Part shown: in pieces, positions 27,535 through 42,760 of the stretch
Numbering within the stretch: the first letter of the stretch is position 1
Layout of the letters: the number at the start of each line of letters is the position of its first letter
Assembly: GCA_002782005.1 (NCBI GenBank)
Contig: PFGT01000002.1
Coordinates: forward strand, 1-49,153
Origin: Hydrogenophilales bacterium CG12_big_fil_rev_8_21_14_0_65_61_21
Lineage (GTDB): Bacteria; Pseudomonadota; Gammaproteobacteria; Burkholderiales; Thiobacillaceae
DNA: 49,153 bases
Reading direction: 5' to 3'
Position numbers and translations under genes: made by a program
The notes under the pieces: generated by a model
What the model saw: only the letters and a program-made list of their open reading frames with translations
What the model was told of the DNA's origin: nothing
The model's database searches: none

Positions 27535-29046
27535 TTACAGGTTGTAAGCGCGCTCGCCGTGGCTGGCGGTATCAAGGCCTTCGCGTTCTTCCTCTTCCGA
27601 GACCCGCAGACCGATGGTCAGGTCGATCAGCTTGAATACCACGAAGGCCACCAGGCCCGACCAGATCAAGGCGGTCAATACCGCTTGCGTCTGAATCCAG
27701 ACTTGAGCGCCAATTTCGGTATCGATGACCTTGTTGTTGACGTAGTCGACGATGCCGGTGCCGCCCATGGACCAGGTGTTGAATACCCCGGTCAGCAGCG
27801 CGCCCAGGATGCCGCCGATGCCGTGGATGCCGAACACATCCAGCGCATCGTCGATGCCCAGCAGCTTCTTCAGGCCGGTGACGCCCCACAGGCAGACCAC
27901 ACCGGCCAAGGCGCCGATAGCTAGGGCGCCGCCGGCGCCCACCCAGCCGCAAGCCGGGGTGATGGCGACCAGACCTGCCACCGCACCGGATGCCGCGCCC
28001 AGCATCGAGGGCTTGCCCTTGAGCAGCCACTCGGCCAGGGTCCAGGTCAGCGCCGCCGCCGCCGTGGCGTTGAGGGTATTGACGAAGGCCAGCGCCGCCG
28101 TGCCGCCCACTTCCAGCGCCGAACCGGCATTGAAGCCGAACCAACCGACCCACAACAGCGAGGCACCGATCATGGTCATGGTCAGGCTGTGCGGGGTGAA
28201 GGCCTCACGGCCATAGCCGATCCGTTTGCCCACCATCATGGCGCCTACCAGACCAGCGATCCCGGCGTTGATATGCACCACAGTGCCGCCAGCGAAGTCG
28301 AGCGCACCTTTTTGGAACAGCCAGCCGGCCGTTGCCGTCGCGGCGTCGCCTGCGGCCTGGGTGGTGTAGGCATCCGGACCCGCCCAGTACCACACCATGT
28401 GCGCCATCGGGATGTAGGCGAAGGTAAACCACAGCGCCGCGAACAACAGCACCGCCGAGAACTTCATGCGCTCGGCGAAGGCGCCCACGGTCAAGGCCAC
28501 GGTGATCGCCGCGAAGGTGGCCTGGAAGGCCACGAACACGAACTCCGGCAACACCACGCCCTTGCTGAAGGTGGCGGCATTGGCGACGCTGCCATCGATC
28601 GGGTTGAAGATGCCCTTGAGGAACAGCCGGTCGAAACCGCCGAAGAAGGCATTGCCTTGGGTGAACGCCAGCGAGTAGCCGTAGATGGCCCACAGCACGA
28701 TGATCAGCGCGAAGATCGAGAACACCTGCATCAGGATCGATAGCATGTTCTTGCTGCGCACCAAACCGCCGTAGAACAGCGCCAGGCCGGGGATGGACAT
28801 CATGATGACCAACAGCGTGGAGACCAGCATCCAGGAGGTGTCACCCTTGTTGGGCGTGGGCGCTGGTGCAGCCGCAGCGGCGGCCGGAGCCGCCGATGCC
28901 GCAACCGCTGGCGCCACCGGAGCGGCAGCGGGGGCTGGCGTCGTCGCGGCCGGGGCCGTGGCGGCCAAAGGCGCATCATCGGACAGGGCCAGACCGGTGA
29001 ACCCGAGCGTGGCCAACAACATCAAGGTAGTGAAAAGGCGTTTCAT
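27535..29046 (-). CDS. amtB: AmtB, ammonium transporter
   Basis: The 503-residue Amt-family channel has a signal peptide (about 1-22), an unusual Ala/Pro low-complexity segment (about 27-65), then eleven membrane helices. The twin pore histidines appear in HINAGIAGLVGA and FGIHGIGGILGALL. The C-terminal tail GLRVSEEEEREGLD is the conserved region that GlnK docks on to close the channel. It is encoded 11 bp after glnK on the same strand, the standard glnK-amtB pair, and is followed by a clear terminator. Expression is expected to follow the sigma-54/NtrC promoter ahead of the operon. Confidence 0.97.
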   Translation of the reverse strand: MKRLFTTLMLLATLGFTGLALSDDAPLAATAPAATTPAPAAAPVAPAVAASAAPAAAAAAPAPTPNKGDTSWMLVSTLLVIMMSIPGLALFYGGLVRSKNMLSILMQVFSIFALIIVLWAIYGYSLAFTQGNAFFGGFDRLFLKGIFNPIDGSVANAATFSKGVVLPEFVFVAFQATFAAITVALTVGAFAERMKFSAVLLFAALWFTFAYIPMAHMVWYWAGPDAYTTQAAGDAATATAGWLFQKGALDFAGGTVVHINAGIAGLVGAMMVGKRIGYGREAFTPHSLTMTMIGASLLWVGWFGFNAGSALEVGGTAALAFVNTLNATAAAALTWTLAEWLLKGKPSMLGAASGAVAGLVAITPACGWVGAGGALAIGALAGVVCLWGVTGLKKLLGIDDALDVFGIHGIGGILGALLTGVFNTWSMGGTGIVDYVNNKVIDTEIGAQVWIQTQAVLTALIWSGLVAFVVFKLIDLTIGLRVSEEEEREGLDTASHGERAYNL

Positions 29047-29057
29047 CTGCTTCTCCT

Positions 29058-30186
<1,129 letters not shown>

Positions 30187-30235
30187 CTTTGGCTCCATGA
30201 AAAGTGTATGGTGCAAAGGCGCACAACCTGCTTTA

Positions 30236-30250
30236 GCATTCCCCGTGCCA
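30236..30250 (-). promoter_or_regulatory. Sigma-54 (RpoN) promoter of gcw_chp-glnK-amtB
   Basis: On the minus strand 30250-30236 reads TGGCACGGGGAATGC. It matches the consensus TGGCACG-N4-TTGC with one difference, and the invariant GG and GC are at the required distance. Transcription would start near 30225, about 40 bases before the first start codon. Sigma-54 promoters need an activator, and NtrC-type sites lie upstream. Confidence 0.88.
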
Positions 30251-30312
30251 TTAAAAAATAATCAAGTAAAACAATTTGTTACAAACGCACTGTGGAATTC
30301 ATCCAGAAAACC

Positions 30313-30327
30313 GCACGGAAACGGTGC
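30313..30327. promoter_or_regulatory. NtrC-type enhancer site, promoter-distal side 1
   Basis: GCAC-N7-GTGC, as in known NtrC boxes; here extended to a perfect ACCGCAC-N7-GTGCGGT palindrome (30310-30330). Its centre is 31 bp from the second site and about 70 bp upstream of the -24 element. Confidence 0.75.
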
Positions 30328-30343
30328 GGTGGCGACTCGGTCC

Positions 30344-30358
30344 GCACCATACTGGTAC
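30344..30358. promoter_or_regulatory. NtrC-type enhancer site 2
   Basis: GCACCATACTGGTAC differs from the GCAC-N7-GTGC pattern at one base and has the favoured CA...TG inner bases. Its distance of 31 bp from site 1 is close to three helical turns, so dimers would lie on the same face of the DNA. It lies 61 bp ahead of ubiK, so an effect on that gene is also possible. Confidence 0.65.
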
Positions 30359-30418
30359 GACCGATTGGCCACTGGCCTTTGGTAAACTGCCTGAATCGTG
30401 GCTATGGAGGGATCGAAG

Positions 30419-30646
30419 ATGCTCAAGAAAAAATTGTTCGAGGAGGTCTCGGCGCGCTTATCCGAGGTGATGGCGGCCTCGCCGGCCAAGGATATCGAAA
30501 AAAACCTCAAGGCCGTTTTGGCAGGGGGATTGGCCAAGCTGGATCTGGTCACCCGCGAAGAGTTCGATGTTCAGGCCCAGGTTCTGGCCCAGACCAGAGA
30601 GCAGTTGCAGGCGCTCGAACAACGCCTGACTAAGTTGGAAGATTAG
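30419..30646 (+). CDS. ubiK: UbiK, ubiquinone biosynthesis accessory factor
   Basis: The 75-residue protein is a BMFP (YqiC/DUF526) family member: an amphipathic N-terminal helix and a C-terminal coiled coil with KLDLVTREEFDVQAQVLAQT, the family signature. UbiK supports the aerobic ubiquinone-synthesis complex (with UbiJ). The start at 30419 has GGAGGG seven bases upstream; an ATG at 30398 would add seven residues but lacks such a site. It is divergent from the nitrogen operon and followed by comM after 36 bp. Confidence 0.92.
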   Translation: MLKKKLFEEVSARLSEVMAASPAKDIEKNLKAVLAGGLAKLDLVTREEFDVQAQVLAQTREQLQALEQRLTKLED

Positions 30647-30682
30647 CCGTAATTTCGCCGGCCAAACCGGTAGGGAAGGTTA

Positions 30683-32179
30683 ATGAGTAGTCTTGCGGTT
30701 CTATTCAGCCGCGCCCTGGCCGGCATGGCTGCGCCCGAGGTGACGGTAGAGGTCCACCTGGCCAACGGCCTGCCGGCGCTTACCCTGGTCGGCCTGCCGG
30801 AGACCGAGGTGAAGGAGTCGAGGGAACGGGTGCGGGCCGCCATCCTGCAATCCGGATTCGAGTTTCCGGCCCGTCGCATCACGGTCAACCTGGCCCCGGC
30901 CGATCTGCCCAAAGAGTCTGGCCGGTTTGATCTAGCCATCGCCCTGGGGGTGCTGGCGGCGTCGGGCCAGATACCCGGCAACCGGCTGGCAGACTATGAA
31001 TTTGCGGGCGAGTTGGCGCTGAACGGCAAACTACGCCCGGTCAGGGGGGCGCTGGCCATGTTGTTGGCGGCGCGTAACGTCGGGCGTGTCTTCGTCTTGC
31101 CCAGGGCGAGCGCCGGTGAGGCGGCCCTGGTCAAGGGCGCCAGGGTCCTGCAAGCCGATAGCCTGTTGGCGGTCTGTGCGCACCTGAGCGGCCGCTGCGA
31201 ATTGACCGCGCCCGATGCGGCCGAGCCGGTTGGCGTAGCAAATTACCTGGATATGGCCGACGTAAAGGGTCAACTGGCGGCCAAACGTGCCCTGGAGGTC
31301 GCGGCCGCCGGCGGTCACTCATTGCTGATGCGGGGGCCGCCCGGCACAGGTAAATCGATGCTGGCCAGCCGCTTGCCCGGCATCCTGCCGGCCATGACTG
31401 AACAAGAGGCGCTGGAGTCGGCCGCCGTACAGTCCCTCGCCGGTCTCTTTCAGGTCGCCGCCTGGGGCGTGCGGCCCTTTCGTGCGCCGCATCACAGCGC
31501 CTCGTCGGTGGCCCTGGTGGGCGGCGGTGGCAACCCCAGGCCGGGCGAGGTCAGCCTCGCGCATTGCGGCGTCCTGTTTCTGGACGAGCTGCCCGAATTT
31601 TCCCGCCAGGCGCTGGAGGTGTTGCGCGAGCCGCTGGAGGCGGGCCGCATCACCATTTCCCGCGCCGCCCGGCAGGCCGATTTTCCGGCTCGTTTTCAGT
31701 TGCTGGCGGCCATGAACCCTTGCCCATGCGGTTTCCTTGGCCACCCATCGGGCAAATGTCGCTGTACTCCGGAACAGGTGAGCCGCTACCGGAGCCGACT
31801 CTCGGGGCCGCTGCTGGACCGGATCGACATGCACGTCGAGGTGCCCTCGTTGCCCGAGTCCGATTTGATGGCGGCGGCCAACGGCGAATCGTCGGCGACC
31901 GTGCGCGCTCGGGTGTTGGCGGCGCGCGCGCGGCAAATTGACCGCCAGGGCAAGACCAATGCCGCACTGGAAACGGCGGAGGTGGACAGCCGCTGCGCCC
32001 CGGATGCGGCCGGCGCCGAGTTGCTCAGGCAGGCCATCTCGCGTTTGAACCTGTCCGCCCGGGCCTATCATCGGGTGTTGAAGCTGGCCCGCACGCTGGC
32101 CGATCTGGCTGGCCGGGACACCATAGTCGCCGCTCATATCGCCGAGGCGGTGCAATATCGCCGTGGGGCCATCGAATGA
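30683..32179 (+). CDS. comM: ComM/YifB, Mg-chelatase-like AAA+ ATPase (hexameric branch-migration helicase)
   Basis: The 498-residue protein has an N-terminal ChlI-like domain (VEVHLANGLPALTLVGLPE, NLAPADLPKESGRFDLAIALG), a Walker A GPPGTGKSMLASRLPG, a Walker B VLFLDELPEF and a C-terminal helical lid. It also has a short Cys-rich piece (CPCGFLGHPSGKCRC). ComM homologues promote branch migration during integration of DNA taken up by natural transformation. Together with the type IV pilus operon in this window this is compatible with competence, though it is not proof. It overlaps the next gene by 4 bp. Confidence 0.95.
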   Translation: MSSLAVLFSRALAGMAAPEVTVEVHLANGLPALTLVGLPETEVKESRERVRAAILQSGFEFPARRITVNLAPADLPKESGRFDLAIALGVLAASGQIPGNRLADYEFAGELALNGKLRPVRGALAMLLAARNVGRVFVLPRASAGEAALVKGARVLQADSLLAVCAHLSGRCELTAPDAAEPVGVANYLDMADVKGQLAAKRALEVAAAGGHSLLMRGPPGTGKSMLASRLPGILPAMTEQEALESAAVQSLAGLFQVAAWGVRPFRAPHHSASSVALVGGGGNPRPGEVSLAHCGVLFLDELPEFSRQALEVLREPLEAGRITISRAARQADFPARFQLLAAMNPCPCGFLGHPSGKCRCTPEQVSRYRSRLSGPLLDRIDMHVEVPSLPESDLMAAANGESSATVRARVLAARARQIDRQGKTNAALETAEVDSRCAPDAAGAELLRQAISRLNLSARAYHRVLKLARTLADLAGRDTIVAAHIAEAVQYRRGAIE

Positions 32180-33210
32180 AGTACAAGGCGCTCGAATCGT
32201 GGCGTGAGGAGAAACGCTCGGCCTATCTCTATCGCCTGGTTTCGGATGCTGAATCGGGCACTGCGCGACAAATGCTGTTCCTGGAACTGGCCCAGGCGGC
32301 GGAACGGCAAGCGGAACTATGGCAAGCGGAAATCGGCAAGGCGGGCGGCACGTTGCCGGCGCTCTACCGGCCGGATTTGCGGGCCAGGCTGGTCGGCCTG
32401 CTGATTCCCCGTCTCGGCGTCGCGCCGCTTAAAGGTGTGCTGGCGGCCATGAAGGTACGCGGCATGGCCCTCTATAACACGCCGCTCTCGCATGTCGTGC
32501 CGACCCGCATCGATCAAGTCGGCAAACGTCATGGCAAGCAGGGCGGCGGCAGCCTGCGGGCAGCGGTATTCGGCGTCAACGATGGCCTGGTCTCCAACGC
32601 CAGCCTGATCGTCGGCGTGGCGGCGGCCTCGGGCGAGGCCTCGGTGATTATCATGTCAGGCGTCGCCGGCCTGTTGGCGGGTGCCTTCTCCATGGCGGCC
32701 GGAGAATATGTATCGGTCCGCGCCCAACGGGAATTTTACGAATACCAGATCGGTCTGGAGCGCGAGGAACTCGACCAGTATCCCCAGGAGGAAGCCGCCG
32801 AGCTGGCCTTGATCTACCAGGCCAAGGGACTGGAGCGCGCGGCAGCCAGACAATTGGCGGATAACTTGATTCGCGATCCGAATAAGGCCCTGGATACCCT
32901 GGCGCGCGAGGAGTTGGGCCTCAATCCGGAGGAACTGGGCTCGCCGCCGGCGGCCGCCATCTCGTCCTTTCTGGCCTTCGCGCTGGGCGCGTTCATGCCG
33001 CTGCTGCCGTTCTTGCTGCTGCATGGCCCATTGGCGCTGTACGGCATGATGGCGGTTACGGCTGTCTGTCTGTTCGGGGTTGGCGCCGCCCTAAGCCTGT
33101 TTACCGGCCGCCAGGCCTGGCGGGGTGGCTTCCGGATGCTGCTGATCGGCGCGGCCGCCGGTGCCGCCACCTGGGCCATCGGGCGGGCGCTAGGGGTGGC
33201 CCTGAGTTAA
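32176..33210 (+). CDS. VIT1/CCC1-family metal transporter with degenerate ferritin-like N-terminal domain
   Basis: The 344-residue protein has a helical N-terminal domain (about 1-75) resembling the rubrerythrin-like domain fused to some VIT1 proteins, then a VIT1 domain with membrane segments. These include AAVFGVNDGLVSNASLIVGVA, cut here by the helix end, and AGAFSMAAGEYVSVRAQ. The soluble Glu-rich loop (REFYEYQIGLEREELDQYP) is typical of the family. Such proteins move Fe2+ or Mn2+ out of the cytoplasm. The N-terminal stretch reads AAERQAELW where relatives usually have an E-x-x-H metal ligand pair, so iron binding there may be lost. ATG overlaps the comM stop. Confidence 0.88.
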   Translation: MKYKALESWREEKRSAYLYRLVSDAESGTARQMLFLELAQAAERQAELWQAEIGKAGGTLPALYRPDLRARLVGLLIPRLGVAPLKGVLAAMKVRGMALYNTPLSHVVPTRIDQVGKRHGKQGGGSLRAAVFGVNDGLVSNASLIVGVAAASGEASVIIMSGVAGLLAGAFSMAAGEYVSVRAQREFYEYQIGLEREELDQYPQEEAAELALIYQAKGLERAAARQLADNLIRDPNKALDTLAREELGLNPEELGSPPAAAISSFLAFALGAFMPLLPFLLLHGPLALYGMMAVTAVCLFGVGAALSLFTGRQAWRGGFRMLLIGAAAGAATWAIGRALGVALS

Positions 33211-33243
33211 AATTCGCATTAAAGCTTAGAACGAGAAAAAGAC

Positions 33244-34080
33244 ATGGCCGAGCATATCTTCAGCATGGAGTTCTTCCCGCCCAAGACGGCGGAGGGCGCG
33301 GCCAAGCTACGCGAGACCCGGCGGCAACTGGCGCAGTTGAAACCGCGATTCTTTTCCGTGACCTTCGGCGCCGGCGGCTCCACCCGCGAGCGCACCCTGG
33401 AAACCGTGCTGGAAATACAAAGCGAGGGACTGGGCGCAGCGCCCCATCTGTCGTGCATCGGCTCCACCGAGGAAAACATCCGCGAGATACTGCAAACATA
33501 TAAGGCCCACGGCATCCGGCATATCGTCGCGCTGCGTGGCGACCTGCCGTCCGGGGTAGCCGATCCGGGCGAATTCCGCTACGCCAACGAACTGGTGGCG
33601 TTCATCCGCAAGGAGACCGGCGACTGGTTCGAGATCGAGGTGGCCGCCTACCCGGAAATGCACCCTCAGGCCCGGAATTATCAGCAGGACCTGCTCAACT
33701 TTAAGCGCAAGGTTGAGGCCGGCGCCAACGCTGCCATCACACAATATTTCTTCAATGCCGATGCCTATTTCCAGTTTCGTGACGAGTGTCTGGCACTGGG
33801 CATTGATATCCCCGTCGTGCCGGGCATCATGCCGATCTCCAACTACGGTCAACTAGCACGCTTTTCAGCCATGTGCGGCGCGGAAATTCCGCGCTGGTTG
33901 GCCAAGAAGCTGGAGAGTTATTACGACGATAGCGCCTCGATCAAGGCCTTCGGCCTGGATTTCATGACTCAGTTGTGCGACCGTTTGTTGACCAACGAGG
34001 CGCCCGGACTGCACTTTTACACCCTGAACCAGGCCGGCTTGACCTCGACCTTGTGGCAGCGCCTGGGGCTGTCTCGATAA
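33244..34080 (+). CDS. metF: MetF, 5,10-methylenetetrahydrofolate reductase
   Basis: The 278-residue flavoenzyme makes 5-methyl-THF for methionine synthesis. Recognisable are the N-terminal SMEFFPPKT with the catalytic Glu, FFSVTFGAGGSTRE, the FAD-site segments HLSCIGSTEENI and IVALRGDLP, and VPGIMPISNYGQLARFS. Length is that of the short bacterial enzyme. The upstream gap is only 33 bp, so there is no room for a SAH riboswitch of the kind seen before one-carbon genes in some relatives; transcription probably comes through from comM and the transporter gene. Confidence 0.96.
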   Translation: MAEHIFSMEFFPPKTAEGAAKLRETRRQLAQLKPRFFSVTFGAGGSTRERTLETVLEIQSEGLGAAPHLSCIGSTEENIREILQTYKAHGIRHIVALRGDLPSGVADPGEFRYANELVAFIRKETGDWFEIEVAAYPEMHPQARNYQQDLLNFKRKVEAGANAAITQYFFNADAYFQFRDECLALGIDIPVVPGIMPISNYGQLARFSAMCGAEIPRWLAKKLESYYDDSASIKAFGLDFMTQLCDRLLTNEAPGLHFYTLNQAGLTSTLWQRLGLSR

Positions 34081-34093
34081 AGGCCTATCGCTA

Positions 34094-34738
34094 ATGCGCA
34101 TCCTGCTGGCCGACGATCACCCGCTATTTCGAGAAGGGGTAAAGCCGGTGCTGATGAAGCTGGCGGCAGAGGTTACGTTGTTCGAGGCCAAGGACTACCC
34201 GGCCGCGTTTGAGCTGGCGCAAAGGCAAGACGATCTCGATCTGGCGCTGCTCGACCTATATATGCCAGGCATGGCCGGGGCCGACGGCGTGAAACGATTC
34301 CGGGCCTTGTTTCCGCACATCCCGCTGGTGGTCTTGTCCGCCGTCGAGGAACGCGATCAAATCGAGCGACTGCTCGCCTGCGGCGCACTGGGCTTCATCG
34401 GCAAAGACTCGTCCAGTGAGGTCATACTCAGCGCCTTGAACCTGGTCCTGGCCGGCGGCGTCTATGTGCCACCCTCGCTGTCGCCTGGCGCCCCGGACGG
34501 CGCCGCCCGCCTGATCGAGCTGGCCGATGGCCGCCAGAAAAGCCTGTCCCGGCGGCAGATCGAGGTGTTGCGAGAGCTGGCCAAGGGCCAGAACAATAGA
34601 CAGATCGCGCAAAATCTAAAGGTCACCGAAGGGACGGTAAAGATACATCTGGCGGCGGTGTTCCGTATTCTCGACGTCTCTAGCCGTACTGAGGCGCTGC
34701 TATTGGCCCAGAAGATGGGGCTGGGCCAAACCGATTGA
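34094..34738 (+). CDS. NarL/LuxR-type response regulator
   Basis: The 214-residue protein has an N-terminal receiver domain with acidic pocket Asp7-Asp8, phospho-acceptor Asp54 (LALLDLYMPGM) and the conserved Lys in GFIGKDSS. A C-terminal GerE/LuxR helix-turn-helix follows (LSRRQIEVLRELAKGQNNRQIAQNL, cut at the turn, then VTEGTVKIHLAAVFRIL). It should bind DNA when phosphorylated. The hybrid kinase encoded 25 bp downstream is the natural partner. Target genes are unknown. Confidence 0.92.
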   Translation: MRILLADDHPLFREGVKPVLMKLAAEVTLFEAKDYPAAFELAQRQDDLDLALLDLYMPGMAGADGVKRFRALFPHIPLVVLSAVEERDQIERLLACGALGFIGKDSSSEVILSALNLVLAGGVYVPPSLSPGAPDGAARLIELADGRQKSLSRRQIEVLRELAKGQNNRQIAQNLKVTEGTVKIHLAAVFRILDVSSRTEALLLAQKMGLGQTD

Positions 34739-34763
34739 CCGCCGTTCGGGCTATGGCGCTTGA

Positions 34764-36770
34764 ATGGCATCGCCCCTACCACCGCGCATCGATACCCGCC
34801 AAGTGACTGAGCCGCCCCGACTGACTGCCCGCAAAACGCTGTTCCATGGCCTGCGCAGCCGGATCATGGCGGTGGCCATGATCCCACTGTTGTTGGCCAG
34901 CAGCCTGTTGGCGGTCTATTTCGTCCATCGGGAAATTGCTGCCGGGTGGGCCGCCCTGGATGAACGCGGCAGCGAAGTGGCGCAACGGCTCGCCGAATCG
35001 GCGGCATTCGACCTGGCGGCCGGCAACGATGACTATCTCAAGCGCTTGCTGGACTATGAGCGGGTGGCGCAAGACTGTATCGCCCTTGGCATCGCCGACC
35101 GGCCCGGTCATTGGCGGCTGGTTAGCGGCCAGGCCGGGATACTCCCCGTACCGGTCGCGGCGGCCCGGCCGCTAGTCTGGAGGTCCACTGGCCTGGCCTT
35201 TTTTCGTTACCCGGTCAGCCTGCAAAAACGGGCCGAGAACGATCCCTATCTGGCCGATGGTCAGCAAACCAAAGTCACGCTGGGCGAGGTGCTCGTTGTC
35301 CTGAGCACCAGACCCATCGAACAGGCCAGGCAACATATCCTGCTGGCTACACTGGGTTTTACCTCAATCCTGCTACTGGCCGCTGGGGCCTTGGCCTGGC
35401 GACTTGGCCAGACCTTGACTCGGCCGCTACATGCCGTGATTGCGGCCGTGCGTGGCGTAGCCAGCGGCGATCTAAGCATCCGGGTGAGCGAGTCGGCCCA
35501 GGGTGAACTAGGCGAACTGGAACGCGGCGTCAATCAGATGGCCGAGGTGATAGCGCGGCACGCCGAGGAAATGTCGCAGCGGATCGAGGAAGCGACCCGC
35601 GAACTGCGCAGCCAGAAGTTGGCCGCCGAGGCCGCCGTCAAGGCCCGTTCGAGGTTCCTGGCAGCTGCCAGCCATGACCTGCGTCAACCCATGCAAGCGC
35701 TCATACTGCTGGTCGAGGCATTGAAGGAAACATTGCGAGGTGCGGGCGGCGAACCGTTGCGCCTGACCGAATTCATTAATGCCTCCGCCCACGCTATGGA
35801 GTCTCTGCTCAATGCCTTGCTGGATATATCGAAGCTCGATGCCGGGGTGGTGGTGGCGCGACCGGAGTGTTTCGCGGTCGACCGGGTGTTCCAACATTTG
35901 GTGCGCCAGTATGGGCCGCTGGCCGCCGAAAAGGGCATTCAATTGCGGGTCCATGGCACGGCCGCCACGTTGTTCAGCGACCCGGTGCTGGTGGAGCGCA
36001 TCCTCGGTAACCTGCTCGCCAATGCCATTCGCTATACCGATCAGGGCCGGGTCATCCTCGGCCTGAGACGGGTGCAGCAAGATTGGGCGCTGATCGAAGT
36101 ATGGGACAGCGGCAAAGGCATAGCCGAGGCGTTCCAGGAGCGAATTTTCGAGGAATACTTCCAACTGGAAAACCCGGAACGGGGCCGGGATAAAGGCTTG
36201 GGCCTCGGTCTGGCCATCGTCCAGCGGCTGGCGCGGCTACTGGGTAGCCCGGTTGCGGTCCATTCCACCCTGGGCAAAGGCTCCTGCTTCAGTATCCGGC
36301 TGACGCGCTGCGAGCCGCCGACCAGCCAGGAGGAAATCACCCCACCTCGGGAAGAGGCTGTCGTGGCAAGAAATGGCCTGCCGCCGCTGGTCGCTTTCAT
36401 CGACGATGATGAAACGATACTGGAGGCCATGACCCTGGTATTCGACCAATGGGGCATCGACCTCGCGGTCGGCTTCGACGTCAACCAGATCAAGGCGGAC
36501 CTAGAGGAACTGGGCCGAAAGCCCGATGCCATCCTCACCGATTACCGGCTGCGCGATGGCCGGACCGGGGTCGAGGCGATCGCCGAATTGCGCGCCGCAT
36601 TCGGGCCGGCGATTCCCGCCGTATTGCTTACTGGCGACACCGCGGCCACCACCATCCAGGCGATCTCGAATTCCGGACTGCCGGTATTGCACAAACCGCT
36701 CCAGCCGGCGAGGCTGAGGGCCTATCTCAATCACATGCTGACCGGATACCAGGAACCGGCGCCAGACTAG
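34764..36770 (+). CDS. Hybrid sensor histidine kinase with C-terminal receiver
   Basis: The 668-residue protein has a membrane helix at about 36-54, a periplasmic sensor region (about 55-190, no known fold recognised), a second helix (about 192-214) and a HAMP linker. A HisKA domain with His304 (ASHDLRQPMQ) follows, then a HATPase domain (N416/N420 of GNLLANAIRYTD, DSGKGIAEAF, GLGLGLAIVQRLA). The C-terminal receiver has Asp593 (AILTDYRLRDG). No Hpt domain is present, so the receiver may act as a phosphate sink or need a separate Hpt. It forms a pair with the preceding NarL-type regulator. No strong ribosome site precedes the chosen ATG, so the exact start is uncertain. It is convergent with gltD. 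Confidence 0.92.
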   Translation: MASPLPPRIDTRQVTEPPRLTARKTLFHGLRSRIMAVAMIPLLLASSLLAVYFVHREIAAGWAALDERGSEVAQRLAESAAFDLAAGNDDYLKRLLDYERVAQDCIALGIADRPGHWRLVSGQAGILPVPVAAARPLVWRSTGLAFFRYPVSLQKRAENDPYLADGQQTKVTLGEVLVVLSTRPIEQARQHILLATLGFTSILLLAAGALAWRLGQTLTRPLHAVIAAVRGVASGDLSIRVSESAQGELGELERGVNQMAEVIARHAEEMSQRIEEATRELRSQKLAAEAAVKARSRFLAAASHDLRQPMQALILLVEALKETLRGAGGEPLRLTEFINASAHAMESLLNALLDISKLDAGVVVARPECFAVDRVFQHLVRQYGPLAAEKGIQLRVHGTAATLFSDPVLVERILGNLLANAIRYTDQGRVILGLRRVQQDWALIEVWDSGKGIAEAFQERIFEEYFQLENPERGRDKGLGLGLAIVQRLARLLGSPVAVHSTLGKGSCFSIRLTRCEPPTSQEEITPPREEAVVARNGLPPLVAFIDDDETILEAMTLVFDQWGIDLAVGFDVNQIKADLEELGRKPDAILTDYRLRDGRTGVEAIAELRAAFGPAIPAVLLTGDTAATTIQAISNSGLPVLHKPLQPARLRAYLNHMLTGYQEPAPD

Positions 36771-36795
36771 ATCGCCACGTTCTCCCTCGGCGGAA

Positions 36796-42655
<5,860 letters not shown>

Positions 42656-42760
42656 TTTCTTATTGATCGCCAGTCGAACTGTCTGGGTAAAAGGGCGGGA
42701 ATTCTAAGCCCAAACAAGGGCTTCCTCCAAACACCCCGGATAGCCTGGCCACTGGTATGG

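Noticed and set aside
33211-33243. A SAH or SAM riboswitch ahead of metF
   Set aside because: Only 33 bases separate metF from the preceding gene and no folded motif is visible.
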